DNA from: Pseudomonas kribbensis
GTDB lineage: Bacteria > Pseudomonadota > Gammaproteobacteria > Pseudomonadales > Pseudomonadaceae
Length of the DNA: 64,000 nt
Direction of reading: 5' to 3'
Assembly: GCF_003352185.1 (NCBI RefSeq)
Contig: NZ_CP029608.1
Span: 5,808,501 to 5,872,500 of the forward strand
Below, piece after piece: positions 17,456 to 27,100 of this stretch (its first letter is position 1; every line of letters begins with the position of its first letter). Made by a program: the position numbers and the translations under genes. The notes under the pieces are model-generated. The model was not told where the DNA came from. It saw nothing but the letters and a program-made list of their open reading frames with translations, and made no database searches.

Positions 17456-18832
17456 TCAGCACTCGACCGCGCTGACCGCCAATCCACCCCGTGAAGTTTC
17501 CTTATATTTGTCATGCATGTCGGCGCCGGTATCGCGCATGGTGCGGATCACCCGGTCCAGCGAAATAAAGTGCTGACCATCGCCGCGCAAGGCCATCTGC
17601 GCCGCGTTGATCGCTTTCACCGCCGCAATCGCGTTGCGCTCGATGCACGGCACCTGGACCAGACCGCCCACCGGATCGCAGGTCAGACCGAGGTTATGCT
17701 CCAGGCCAATTTCCGCCGCGTTGCACAACTGCTCCGGCGTGGCGCCGAGCACTTCCGCCAGCCCCGCCGCCGCCATTGCACAGGCCGAACCGACCTCACC
17801 CTGACAGCCGACTTCGGCACCGGAGATCGAAGCGTTCTTCTTGCACAGAATCCCCACCGCTGCCGCGCCGAGGAAATAATCGACCACGTTGGCGTCGGTC
17901 ACCGCCTCGCTGAATTTCATGAAGTAGTGCAGCACCGCCGGAATGATCCCGGCCGCGCCGTTGGTCGGCGCCGTGACCATGCGCCCGCCGGCCGCGTTCT
18001 CTTCGTTCACCGCCAGGGCGAACAGATTGACCCACTCCATGGCGCTGAGGGTCGAGCCGATCACGTTGGGCTTGTTCAATTCCTGAAGACTGCGGTGCAA
18101 CTTGGCCGCACGCCGACGCACATTGAGGCCGCCCGGCAGGATGCCTTCGTGCTTGAGGCCCTGCTCGACACAATCCTGCATCGCCCGCCAGAGCTTCATC
18201 AGCCCGGCGCGGATTTCCTCTTCGCTGCGCCAGACTTTCTCGTTGGCCATCATCAGTTCGGCCACGCGCAGATTGTTCTGCTTGCACAGCTCCAGCAGCT
18301 CGACGGCGCTGGAGAAGTCATAGGGCAATTCGGTGCGATCCAGGTCCACCACACCGCTGGACGCCTGCGCTTCATCGACGACAAAACCGCCGCCGACCGA
18401 ATAGTAGGTGTCGCGATGAATCTCGCCGTGATCGCCTTCGGCAACCAGGGTCATGGCGTTGGGATGGAACGGCAGGTTCTCGTCGATCAGACGCATGTCG
18501 CGAGCCCATATAAAAGGCACCGACAAACGACCATCCAGTAAAAGGGTGTGGGTTTCGCGCAAGGCCTGGATCCGCGGGCCGATCTGCGACGGGTCGATCG
18601 CATCCGGCCACTCGCCCATCAGGCCCATGATCACCGCATTGTCGCTGCCGTGACCGACGCCGGTGGCCGACAGCGAACCGAACAGTTGCACTTCGATCCG
18701 CCGAACCTGCTCCAGCAGGAATCTGTCGCGCAGCGACTCGACGAACAGCGCCGCGGCGCGCATCGGCCCGACGGTGTGAGAACTGGAGGGACCAATGCCG
18801 ATTTTGAACAGGTCGAAAACGCTGATAGCCAT
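17456..18832 (-). CDS. sdaB: L-serine ammonia-lyase (iron-sulfur dependent)
   Basis: 458 residues, full length for the single-chain type. The beta domain begins [24 protein letters not shown]. The alpha domain carries the cluster cysteines in GILCKKNAS...[18 protein letters not shown] and [14 protein letters not shown]. It deaminates serine to pyruvate, the last step from betaine-derived glycine/serine to central metabolism. Divergent from choX, as PA5379 is in P. aeruginosa. Confidence 0.93.
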   Translation of the reverse strand: MAISVFDLFKIGIGPSSSHTVGPMRAAALFVESLRDRFLLEQVRRIEVQLFGSLSATGVGHGSDNAVIMGLMGEWPDAIDPSQIGPRIQALRETHTLLLDGRLSVPFIWARDMRLIDENLPFHPNAMTLVAEGDHGEIHRDTYYSVGGGFVVDEAQASSGVVDLDRTELPYDFSSAVELLELCKQNNLRVAELMMANEKVWRSEEEIRAGLMKLWRAMQDCVEQGLKHEGILPGGLNVRRRAAKLHRSLQELNKPNVIGSTLSAMEWVNLFALAVNEENAAGGRMVTAPTNGAAGIIPAVLHYFMKFSEAVTDANVVDYFLGAAAVGILCKKNASISGAEVGCQGEVGSACAMAAAGLAEVLGATPEQLCNAAEIGLEHNLGLTCDPVGGLVQVPCIERNAIAAVKAINAAQMALRGDGQHFISLDRVIRTMRDTGADMHDKYKETSRGGLAVSAVEC

Positions 18833-19078
18833 TGATGCAGAGCTCCTGAGAGTGCCGGTCCGGGGCGTGAAGCGCCCGCTGGCGGAGCTGCTACGCTCAA
18901 GCTGCGATCCGCCGGAATGCCCGCATCATCAGGCTTTTCCCGGGTCGCACGGCGTCTGACACCGACGCACTCATGCCCACGAACGCCGTGCCGGTTTTCG
19001 CCCGTGTTTTCGCCGTTTTTATGCGGTTCAGATGGCCAAACAGGGCTGAAAAAAGCTGTAAACGACGTCACTGACACT

Positions 19079-19118
19079 GGATGCGACCATCCCTGTACTG
19101 GATACGACGCACCCTGTA
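19079..19118 (+). promoter_or_regulatory. Candidate GbdR operator, 21-bp-period direct repeat
   Basis: GGATGCGACCATCCCTGTA (19079-19097) and GGATACGACGCACCCTGTA (19100-19118) are direct repeats with a period of exactly 21 bp and 15 of 19 identities. They lie in the 434-bp sdaB-choX divergent region, 149 bp before choX and 247 bp before sdaB. AraC-family regulators bind such tandem sites. GbdR is the obvious candidate because both genes are known GbdR targets in P. aeruginosa; the assignment is inference. Confidence 0.6.
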
Positions 19119-19266
19119 GGCGTCAGATTTTCACTGGTACATGATCGTATCGACTCGATTGCAAGGCGCCGTGACAGTGCTGTCTCCAGAACGCCATCCA
19201 ACCGCAACCTATAAGTGCGGTGGTCCAGTCGGAACACTGCCAAAAAAAACACCAAGGAGTCCATCC

Positions 19267-20214
19267 ATGAAAGGTTCCCCGTCGTTGTTGTTGGCCGCCA
19301 TGCTGAGTCTGCCGTTACTGGCTCAAGCCGCAGAACCGGCGCAGTGCAGTACCGTTAACTTCTCCGATGTCGGCTGGACCGACATCACCGCAACAACCGC
19401 GACCACCAGCGTGGTGCTCGACGCCCTCGGCTACAAGACCAAGACCACCATGATCTCCGTGCCCGTGACCTACAAGTCGCTGGCCGACGGCAAGAACATG
19501 GACGTGTTCCTCGGCAACTGGATGCCGACCATGGAAAACGACATCAAGGCCTACCGTGACGCCGGCACCGTGGAAGTGGTGCGCACCAACCTCAAGGGCG
19601 CCAAATACACCCTCGCCGTACCGCAGGCGCTGTACGACAAGGGCCTGCATGACTTCGCCGACATCGCCAAATTCAAGAAAGAGCTCGACGGCAAGATCTA
19701 CGGCATCGAGCCTGGCAACGACGGCAACCGCCTGATCCAGAGCATGATCGACAAGAACGCCTTCGGACTGAAAGACGCCGGCTTCAAGGTCGTCGAATCG
19801 TCCGAGGCGGGCATGCTCTCGCAGGTCGACCGTGCGCAGAAGCGCGACACCGCCGTGGTGTTCCTCGGCTGGGCGCCGCACCCGATGAACAAGCGCTTCA
19901 AGATTCAATACCTGACCGGCGGCGACGACTTCTTCGGCCCGGATTTCGGCGCCGCTACTGTCGCGACCAACACCCGCAAGGGCTATGTCGAGGAATGCAG
20001 CAACGTCGGTCAGTTGCTGAAGAATCTGGAGTTCACCGTCGACATGGAAAGCACCCTGATGGGCAACATCCTCGACGACAAGATGAAGCCTGAAGCGGCC
20101 GCCAAGGCCTGGCTGAAAAAGAATCCACAGGTGCTCGATACCTGGCTCGCTGGCGTGACCACCATTGACGGTAAACCTGGCCTGGAGGCCGTGAAAGCCA
20201 AACTTGCTCAGTAA
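19267..20214 (+). CDS. choX: Choline/betaine-binding periplasmic protein
   Basis: 315 residues with a signal peptide (MKGSPSLLLAAMLSLPLLAQA-AEP) and an OpuAC-type domain with the aromatic-cage style segments VGWTDITATTATTSVVLDALGYKTK, FLGNWMP and VFLGWAPHPMN. It delivers choline or related amines to CbcWV (named CbcX in P. aeruginosa). The start is chosen at the signal peptide with AAGGAG upstream. Followed after 66 bp by cbcW. Confidence 0.92.
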   Translation: MKGSPSLLLAAMLSLPLLAQAAEPAQCSTVNFSDVGWTDITATTATTSVVLDALGYKTKTTMISVPVTYKSLADGKNMDVFLGNWMPTMENDIKAYRDAGTVEVVRTNLKGAKYTLAVPQALYDKGLHDFADIAKFKKELDGKIYGIEPGNDGNRLIQSMIDKNAFGLKDAGFKVVESSEAGMLSQVDRAQKRDTAVVFLGWAPHPMNKRFKIQYLTGGDDFFGPDFGAATVATNTRKGYVEECSNVGQLLKNLEFTVDMESTLMGNILDDKMKPEAAAKAWLKKNPQVLDTWLAGVTTIDGKPGLEAVKAKLAQ

Positions 20215-20280
20215 TCGCTTATGCCGGGCGGGCCAGTCCCGCCCGGGCTGTTATTTCCTTGCATGCGGACGTTCACTACC

Positions 20281-21126
20281 ATGCTGATTGATCAGAAAAT
20301 CCCTTTAGGCCAGTACATCGCGGGCTTCGTTGAATGGTTGACGCAACACGGCGCCAGCACCTTCGACGCAATCGCCGTGACCCTGGAAACGATGATCCAC
20401 GGCGTGACGTTTGCGCTGACCTGGTTCAACCCGCTGGTGTTGATCGGCCTCATCGCTCTGCTGGCGCACTTCATTCAACGCAAATGGGGCCTCACCGCCT
20501 TCGTGATCGCCTCCTTTCTGCTGATCCTCAACCTGGGGTACTGGCAGGAAACCATGGAAACCCTCGCCCAGGTCATGTTCGCGACCCTGGTCTGCGTGGT
20601 CATCGGCGTGCCGCTGGGCATCGTCGCCGCGCACAAACCGATGTTCTACACTTTGATGAGGCCGGTGCTCGATCTGATGCAGACCGTACCGACCTTCGTT
20701 TACCTCATTCCTACCCTGACCCTCTTCGGGCTGGGCGTGGTCCCGGGCCTGATCTCCACGGTGGTGTTCGCCATCGCTGCGCCGATCCGCCTGACCTACC
20801 TGGGCATCCGCGATGTCCCGGAAGAACTGATGGACGCCGGCAAGGCCTTCGGCTGCTCGCGTCGCCAACTGCTTTCACGGATTGAACTGCCCCACGCCAT
20901 GCCGAGCATCGCAGCCGGCATCACCCAGTGCATCATGCTGTCGCTGTCGATGGTGGTGATCGCGGCACTGGTGGGCGCCGACGGACTCGGCAAACCGGTG
21001 GTCAACGCACTGAACACTGCTGATATCGCCCTGGGCTTCGAAGCGGGCCTGGCGATCGTACTGCTGGCGATCATGCTCGACCGTATCTGCAAACAACCCG
21101 ACGCCAAAGTAGGGGGTGACGCATGA
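20281..21126 (+). CDS. cbcW: Quaternary-amine ABC transporter permease CbcW
   Basis: 281 residues with six or so hydrophobic segments and the binding-protein-dependent permease EAA loop (EELMDAGKAFGCSRRQLLSRIELPHAMPSI). It should form the channel for choline, betaine and carnitine uptake. The ATG at 20281 begins MLIDQKIPLGQYI; the frame upstream lacks a plausible ribosome site. It overlaps cbcV by 4 bp. Confidence 0.93.
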   Translation: MLIDQKIPLGQYIAGFVEWLTQHGASTFDAIAVTLETMIHGVTFALTWFNPLVLIGLIALLAHFIQRKWGLTAFVIASFLLILNLGYWQETMETLAQVMFATLVCVVIGVPLGIVAAHKPMFYTLMRPVLDLMQTVPTFVYLIPTLTLFGLGVVPGLISTVVFAIAAPIRLTYLGIRDVPEELMDAGKAFGCSRRQLLSRIELPHAMPSIAAGITQCIMLSLSMVVIAALVGADGLGKPVVNALNTADIALGFEAGLAIVLLAIMLDRICKQPDAKVGGDA

Positions 21127-22301
21127 GCATAATCCGCTTCGACAACGTAGACGTTATCTTCGCCAAGGATCCACGCGAGGCGCTCAAGCTGCTGGATCAG
21201 GGCATGACCCGTAACGAGATCCTGAAAAAGACCGGGCAGATTGTCGGCGTTGAAAAAGCCAGCCTGGACATCGAGAAAGGCGAAATCTGTGTATTGATGG
21301 GTTTGTCCGGCTCCGGCAAGTCCAGCCTGTTGCGCTGCATCAACGGCCTCAACACCGTGAGCCGCGGCAAGCTGTTCGTCGAGCACGAAGGCAAACAGAT
21401 CGACATCGCGTCCTGCAGCCCGGCCGAACTGAAGATGATGCGCACCAAGCGCATTGCCATGGTGTTCCAGAAATTCGCTCTGATGCCTTGGCTGACCGTG
21501 CGCGAGAACATCAGCTTCGGTCTGGAAATGCAGGGCCGTCCCGAGAAAGAACGGCGCAAGCTGGTGGATGACAAACTTGAGCTGGTGGGTCTGACCCAGT
21601 GGCGCAACAAGAAACCCAACGAACTGTCCGGCGGCATGCAGCAGCGTGTGGGCCTGGCCCGCGCACTGGCGATGGACGCCGACATTCTGCTGATGGACGA
21701 ACCGTTTTCGGCCCTCGACCCGCTGATCCGCCAGGGCCTGCAGGACGAATTGCTGGAACTGCAACGCAAGCTGAGCAAGACCATCGTGTTCGTGAGCCAC
21801 GACCTCGACGAGGCGCTCAAACTGGGCAGCCGCATCGCGATCATGAAAGACGGCCGGATCATCCAGTACAGCGTGCCGGAAGAAATCGTGCTCAACCCTG
21901 CGGACGACTACGTGCGCACCTTCGTCGCCCACACCAATCCGCTCAACGTGCTCTGTGGTCGCAGCCTGATGCGCACCCTGGACAACTGCAAACGCATCAA
22001 CGGTTCTGTGTGCCTCGATCCAGGCGGCGACTCATGGCTGGACCTGGCCGAAGGCAACACCATCAAGGGTGCACGCAAGAACGGTTCGGTACTCGACTTG
22101 CAGAACTGGGTGCCGGGGCAAGCGGTGGAAGGTCTGGATCGTCGTCCGACGCTGGTGGACTCGAACATCGGCATGCGTGACGCGTTGCAGATTCGTTACC
22201 AGACCGGCAACAAACTGGTGCTGCACGACAATAACCATGTGGTGGGGATTCTCGGGGACAGCGAGCTGTATCACGCGCTGCTCGGGAAGAACCTGGGGTA
22301 A
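21123..22301 (+). CDS. cbcV: Quaternary-amine ABC transporter ATPase CbcV
   Basis: 392 residues with Walker A GLSGSGKSS (near residue 60), signature LSGGMQQRVGLARAL and Walker B ILLMDEPFSALD, then the switch histidine (VSHDLDE). The C-terminal ~120 residues form a CBS-like regulatory region, as in ProV/OpuAA ATPases. Translationally coupled to cbcW by an ATGA overlap. Confidence 0.94.
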   Translation: MSIIRFDNVDVIFAKDPREALKLLDQGMTRNEILKKTGQIVGVEKASLDIEKGEICVLMGLSGSGKSSLLRCINGLNTVSRGKLFVEHEGKQIDIASCSPAELKMMRTKRIAMVFQKFALMPWLTVRENISFGLEMQGRPEKERRKLVDDKLELVGLTQWRNKKPNELSGGMQQRVGLARALAMDADILLMDEPFSALDPLIRQGLQDELLELQRKLSKTIVFVSHDLDEALKLGSRIAIMKDGRIIQYSVPEEIVLNPADDYVRTFVAHTNPLNVLCGRSLMRTLDNCKRINGSVCLDPGGDSWLDLAEGNTIKGARKNGSVLDLQNWVPGQAVEGLDRRPTLVDSNIGMRDALQIRYQTGNKLVLHDNNHVVGILGDSELYHALLGKNLG

Positions 22302-22313
22302 AGAGAGCAGACA

Positions 22314-22346
22314 CAAAAACGCCGCGAGAGGATCGCGGCGTTTTTG
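22314..22346. terminator. Bidirectional intrinsic terminator between cbcV and betT
   Basis: CAAAAACGCCGCGA (22314-22327) pairs with TCGCGGCGTTTTTG (22333-22346) around a 5-nt loop, giving T-runs in both directions for the convergent genes. Confidence 0.9.
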
Positions 22347-22389
22347 TTTTCATCATTCCCACGCAGAACGTGGGAATGAACAATCGTTT

Positions 22390-24387
22390 TTAGCTGTACA
22401 CCCGGCCAAGGAGCTGCCGATGGCTTTCAAACTGATCGAGCACATCGCGAGTGATCTGATCCTGCGTGAAGCCCATCAGGTCGTAATCCTGGCTGCCGTT
22501 GTGCAGATACACCTCGGCGCGGTAGTAACGCTGGCGTGCTTCATCGGACTGGGCCGATTCGGTCGGGGTCGCCAGGTAGCCGTCCAGGCTCACTTCGTAG
22601 ACAAAAGGGTTGCCCTCTTCCATCTCGACCCGCACGCCCATGCAACGCTTGGATTTCCCCAGCAGCGTCTGCACTTCCAGACCTTGGGCACGCAGCTGTG
22701 CAGCCGCATCGTCCAGCGCCGGGGTGACGTGTTTATCCATGAAGCGCTGCACCACCGACTGGCTCGGTTGCAGGTCCAGTTGAGTCAGACGCTCGCTGAA
22801 ACCACGACGACCGCGCTCAGCCAGTTGCGCCTGCTCCTGTTCGATCTGCATGTCCTGGCGCATCGCCTTGTGCAGGCCGAACATGAAGCACACCAGCACC
22901 ACCGAGAACGGCAGACCGGCCAGCACCACCATGGTTTGCATGGCTTCGAAGTTACCGGCGAACAGCAGGCCGATGGTCACCAGGGTGATCACGACCGACC
23001 AGAAGATCCGCAACCAGTGCGGCGCGTCTTCATCAACGGTGCCGCCCTTGCAGGAAAGGTTGGCCATCATTACCGCGCCGGAGTCGGCCGGGGTCAGGAA
23101 CAGCACGAAACCTACGAAGATCGACACACCGATGACGACTTTCGACGCCGGGTAGTGTTCCAGCAACTGATAGATCGCCATCGACGGCTGTTCCAGCGCC
23201 GTCTTGCCGAGTTCCACCGCACCGTGGTTCATCACCAGGTCCAGTGCCGAGTTACCGAAGATCGACAGCCACGCCAGGGTGAAGCCCAGCGGAATCAGCA
23301 GCACGCCGGCCACCAGTTCACGCACGGTACGGCCACGGGAAATACGCGCGATGAACATGCCTACGAATGGCGCCCAGGAAATCCACCATGCCCAGTAGAA
23401 CAGAGTCCACAGGCCCAGCCAGCGGTCGGACTTGGCACTGTCGCCTTCATAGACGTACAGGTCGAAGGTCTTCATGACCACGCCGTTGAGGTAGTCGCCG
23501 ATGTTCTGCACGAAGCCGTTGAGCAGGTGCAGGGTCGGGCCGAACAGCAGGACAAAAATCAGCAGGCCGCTGAACAGGATGATGTTGAGGTTGGACAGAC
23601 GACGGATGCCGTTTTCCACGCCGGACACGGCAGCGATGGTCGCCACGGTGCTCATCACGATGATCACGATCAGCAGGTTGGTGTTGCTGTGCTCCATGCC
23701 GAACAGGTTTTCCAGGCCCGAGGACACTTGCAGCGAACCGATCCCCAGGTTGGTCACCAGACCCAGCAGGGTCACGAACATGCCGAAGCCGTCTACCGCA
23801 TGACCGGCAGCGCCCTTGACCCAACGCTCGCCCACCAGCGGGTACAGCGCCGAACGCAGTGCCAGCGGCTGGTTGTGGCGGTAAGCGAAATAGGCCACGG
23901 CCAGACCGACCAGTGCGTAGATCGCCCAGCCGTGCAGGCCCCAGTGCAGGAAAGTCAGCTGGACAGCCTGACGTGCCGCCAGGTTGGTGGCCGATGCGCC
24001 TTCCGGCGGATTGAAGTAGTGATCCAGCGGCTCGGACGCGCCGAAGTACAGCAGCGAAATACCGATACCCGACGAGAACAGCATCCCCGCCCAGGCGCCG
24101 TAGCTGAAATCAGGGGTGTCGTCCTTGCTACCCAGTTTGAGTTTGCCGTAGGAGGAAAACGCCAGGCCCACCACGAAAACCAGGTAAGCGGCGATCACCA
24201 CCATGTAGTACCAGCCGAAGCTGCGGGACAACCAGGCCTGAGCCACTCCCAACATTCTGCCGGCCTCTTGCGGGGCGATGATCAGAATGGCGGTCAACAA
24301 CAGAATCAGCACGGTAGAGGTGTAGAACACCCAACCGTTGACCGTCACCTTCTCGGGCGGGGTCTTTATAAGCGAGGCAGAACTCAT
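22390..24387 (-). CDS. betT: High-affinity choline transporter BetT (BCCT family)
   Basis: 665 residues. About twelve membrane segments span residues ~20-520, with the BCCT signature in YWAWWISWAPFVGMFIARISRGR. A long hydrophilic C-terminal tail of ~140 residues follows, as in osmoregulated BetT proteins. It imports choline with protons or cations. The ATG at 24387 (MSSASLIKTPPEK) is chosen over one twelve codons upstream. Divergent from betIBA. Confidence 0.93.
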   Translation of the reverse strand: MSSASLIKTPPEKVTVNGWVFYTSTVLILLLTAILIIAPQEAGRMLGVAQAWLSRSFGWYYMVVIAAYLVFVVGLAFSSYGKLKLGSKDDTPDFSYGAWAGMLFSSGIGISLLYFGASEPLDHYFNPPEGASATNLAARQAVQLTFLHWGLHGWAIYALVGLAVAYFAYRHNQPLALRSALYPLVGERWVKGAAGHAVDGFGMFVTLLGLVTNLGIGSLQVSSGLENLFGMEHSNTNLLIVIIVMSTVATIAAVSGVENGIRRLSNLNIILFSGLLIFVLLFGPTLHLLNGFVQNIGDYLNGVVMKTFDLYVYEGDSAKSDRWLGLWTLFYWAWWISWAPFVGMFIARISRGRTVRELVAGVLLIPLGFTLAWLSIFGNSALDLVMNHGAVELGKTALEQPSMAIYQLLEHYPASKVVIGVSIFVGFVLFLTPADSGAVMMANLSCKGGTVDEDAPHWLRIFWSVVITLVTIGLLFAGNFEAMQTMVVLAGLPFSVVLVCFMFGLHKAMRQDMQIEQEQAQLAERGRRGFSERLTQLDLQPSQSVVQRFMDKHVTPALDDAAAQLRAQGLEVQTLLGKSKRCMGVRVEMEEGNPFVYEVSLDGYLATPTESAQSDEARQRYYRAEVYLHNGSQDYDLMGFTQDQITRDVLDQFESHRQLLGRVYS

Positions 24388-24722
24388 GGCACAAATGCTC
24401 CAGGCAGTGCGAGAGAAGAACACAAGGCAACACGGAACCCGACCAATCGGTTAGTTGGCAGCCGACCGGCGGGTGATATAAAGACACCCCGAAAAAAGCC
24501 CGAACCTGCAGAGATGGCACCGCGAATCGCCGTCGTGGCCGAGGTCCGGACATTCATCCGAAACCTGGCCTCGAGCGTCTTGCCCATTCAACACGTCCAT
24601 CGAACGTCGAACCGCGCCTTGCCCCGCGCAGGTTTCGAGCATTTTCGGATGTCGGTTTATCGCCACTTACTAGTAGGAAAAATCTGTAGGCAGCGACGAT
24701 TTGTCGCAGATCTTATTCTTTG

Positions 24723-24742
24723 TTGATTGAACGTTCAATCAA
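24723..24742. promoter_or_regulatory. BetI operator palindrome
   Basis: TTGATTGAAC followed directly by GTTCAATCAA is a perfect 20-bp palindrome of the TetR/BetI type. It lies 70 bp upstream of betI and 335 bp upstream of the divergent betT. The rest of the 425-bp spacer shows no other gene. Confidence 0.85.
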
Positions 24743-24812
24743 AACAAAATAGACTGGCCCTCAATCCGATCGGCGTTTATCGCCCGTCGGAAGGCCTAAG
24801 GAGATGTGCAAG

Positions 24813-25406
24813 ATGCCCAAGGTCGGTATGCAACCCATCCGCCGCCAACAACTGATCGAAGCCACTTTGCAGGCCGTCGATCAGGTCGGAATGGGGGACG
24901 CCAGCATTGCGCTGATCGCCCGTCTGGCCGGTGTCTCGAATGGCATCATCAGTCACTATTTTCAGGACAAAAACGGCCTGATTGCCGCCACGATGCGGTA
25001 TCTGATGAGCGTCCTCAGCGAGAACGTCACCGCGCGCCGTCAGGCGCTGGCAGACAGCAGCCCCCGGGCGCATCTGCAGGTGATCATCGAAGGCAACTTC
25101 GACGCCAGCCAGGTCAATGGCCCGGCAATGAAAACCTGGCTGGCCTTCTGGGCCACCAGCATGCACCAGCCGTCTTTGCACAGGTTGCAGCGGATCAACG
25201 ATCACCGTCTGTATTCCAACCTGTGCTGCGAGTTCCGCCGTGTGTTGCCGCTCGAAGATGCGCGCACCGCCGCCCGTGGACTGGCAGCTCTGATTGACGG
25301 CTTGTGGTTGCGCGGCGCGCTGTCGGGAGACGCTTTCGACACTGCGCAGGCGCAACAGATCGCTTACGAATACATGGATTTCCAATTGGCCAAGAAGGTG
25401 AGCTAG
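24813..25406 (+). CDS. betI: Choline-responsive repressor BetI (TetR family)
   Basis: 197 residues starting [19 protein letters not shown]. The TetR helix-turn-helix is [25 protein letters not shown]. The ATG at 24813 lies 9 nt after AAGGAG; the ATG at 24804 abuts the Shine-Dalgarno and is rejected. It represses betIBA and betT in the absence of choline, acting at the palindrome upstream. Confidence 0.95.
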   Translation: MPKVGMQPIRRQQLIEATLQAVDQVGMGDASIALIARLAGVSNGIISHYFQDKNGLIAATMRYLMSVLSENVTARRQALADSSPRAHLQVIIEGNFDASQVNGPAMKTWLAFWATSMHQPSLHRLQRINDHRLYSNLCCEFRRVLPLEDARTAARGLAALIDGLWLRGALSGDAFDTAQAQQIAYEYMDFQLAKKVS

Positions 25407-25494
25407 AGCACACAGAAAACGCTCGGCCCCTGAACGCCACCGCAGCCTGATCGCGGTGGTCAACGCCAACCACTTATGCACTTGCGAGGACACT

Positions 25495-26967
25495 ATGGCC
25501 CGTTTCGAACTGCAAAAACTCTACATCGATGGCGCGTACTCCGACGCCGGCAGCGATGCCACCTTCGAAGCCATCAACCCGGCTAACGGTGAAGTCCTCG
25601 CACAAGTGCAACGTGCGACCAAGGAAGACGTCGAGCGCGCTGTCGTCAGCGCCGAAAAGGGCCAGAAAATCTGGGCCGCGATGACCGCCATGGAGCGTTC
25701 GCGCATCCTGCGTCGCGCCGTCGACATCCTGCGCGAGCGCAACGATGAACTGGCTGCCCTGGAAACCCTGGACACCGGTAAAGCATTCTCCGAAACAAAA
25801 TACGTCGACATCGTCACCGGCGCCGACGTGCTGGAATACTACGCAGGCCTGGTACCCGCCATCGAAGGCGAGCAGATTCCGCTGCGTGACACCGCATTCG
25901 TCTACACCCGTCGCGAGCCGCTGGGCGTGGTTGCCGGTATCGGCGCGTGGAACTACCCGATCCAGATCGCCCTGTGGAAATCCGCTCCAGCTCTGGCGGC
26001 CGGTAACGCGATGATCTTCAAGCCAAGCGAAGTCACCTCGCTGACCACCCTGAAACTGGCCGAGATCTACACCGAAGCCGGCGTTCCGAATGGCGTGTTC
26101 AACGTCCTGACCGGCAGCGGCCGTGAAGTCGGCACCTGGCTGACCGAGCACCCGCGCATCGAGAAAATCTCCTTCACCGGCGGCACCGACACCGGCAAGA
26201 AGGTAATGGCCAGCGCTTCGGCTTCGTCGCTCAAAGACGTGACCATGGAACTGGGCGGCAAGTCCCCGCTGATCATCTGCGACGACGCCGACCTGGATCG
26301 CGCCGCCGACACCGCCATGATGGCCAACTTCTACAGCTCCGGTCAGGTCTGCACCAACGGCACTCGCGTGTTCGTGCCGAGCCACCTGAAAGCCGCTTTC
26401 GAAGCCAAGATCGTCGAGCGCGTTGCGCGCATCCGCGTTGGCAACCCGGAAGACGAAAACACCAACTTCGGCCCGCTGGTCAGCTTCGCGCACATGGAAA
26501 ACGTGCTGGGCTACATCGCCAAGGGTAAAGAAGAAGGCGCCCGCGTTCTGTGCGGCGGCGACCGTCTGACCGACGGCGAATTTGCCAAAGGCGCGTTCGT
26601 GGCACCGACCGTGTTCACCGACTGCACCGACGACATGACCATCGTCCGTGAAGAAATCTTCGGCCCGGTAATGGCGATCCTGACCTACGAAACCGAAGAA
26701 GAAGTGATCCGCCGCGCCAACGACACCGACTTCGGCCTGGCCGCCGGTATCGTCACCCGCGACCTGAACCGCGCCCACCGCGTGATTCATCAACTGGAAG
26801 CCGGTATCTGCTGGATCAACGCCTGGGGCGAGTCCGACGCGAAAATGCCGGTTGGCGGTTACAAGCAGTCGGGCGTTGGTCGTGAGAACGGGATCAGCTC
26901 TCTCAATAACTTCACGCGCATCAAGTCCGTGCAAGTCGAGCTGGGCGAGTACGTTTCGGTATTTTGA
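25495..26967 (+). CDS. betB: Betaine aldehyde dehydrogenase
   Basis: 490 residues, the usual length. Aldehyde-dehydrogenase motifs are [20 protein letters not shown] with the catalytic Glu, and [14 protein letters not shown] with the catalytic Cys. It oxidises betaine aldehyde to glycine betaine with NAD(P)+. The start is preceded by GCGAGGA. Second gene of betIBA. Confidence 0.96.
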   Translation: MARFELQKLYIDGAYSDAGSDATFEAINPANGEVLAQVQRATKEDVERAVVSAEKGQKIWAAMTAMERSRILRRAVDILRERNDELAALETLDTGKAFSETKYVDIVTGADVLEYYAGLVPAIEGEQIPLRDTAFVYTRREPLGVVAGIGAWNYPIQIALWKSAPALAAGNAMIFKPSEVTSLTTLKLAEIYTEAGVPNGVFNVLTGSGREVGTWLTEHPRIEKISFTGGTDTGKKVMASASASSLKDVTMELGGKSPLIICDDADLDRAADTAMMANFYSSGQVCTNGTRVFVPSHLKAAFEAKIVERVARIRVGNPEDENTNFGPLVSFAHMENVLGYIAKGKEEGARVLCGGDRLTDGEFAKGAFVAPTVFTDCTDDMTIVREEIFGPVMAILTYETEEEVIRRANDTDFGLAAGIVTRDLNRAHRVIHQLEAGICWINAWGESDAKMPVGGYKQSGVGRENGISSLNNFTRIKSVQVELGEYVSVF

Positions 26968-26981
26968 TCAGCTGATCCAGC

Positions 26982-27087
26982 GACAAGCGGCAAGCGGCAA
27001 GCTGCAAGTAAAAGCAGCTTGAAGCTTGCCGCTCTATCTCAGCACCGCTCGCTGCTCTCTTGCAGCTTGAAGCTTGCAGCTTGAAAC
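26982..27087. repeat. Short-repeat inverted element between betB and betA
   Basis: The spacer is built from iterated CAAGCGG/CAAGCTG and CAGCTTGAAGCTTG words. AGCGGCAAGC (26993-27002) pairs with GCTTGCCGCT (27024-27033), and further copies follow at 27058-27085. It resembles the dispersed non-coding repeats common in Pseudomonas spacers. It has no T-run, so it is not an obvious terminator. Confidence 0.65.
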
Positions 27088-27100
27088 TCCCGGAGGACCT

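Noticed and set aside
17373..17576. Small frame with a hydrophobic start after the 17378 terminator
   Set aside because: It begins inside the terminator stem and runs about 120 bp antisense into sdaB; the hydrophobic stretch alone is weak evidence.
22069..24726. Very long open frame (885 codons) opposite betT
   Set aside because: It is antisense to a clear BCCT transporter, rich in Gln/His/Arg as expected for a GC-rich shadow frame, and has no family resemblance.
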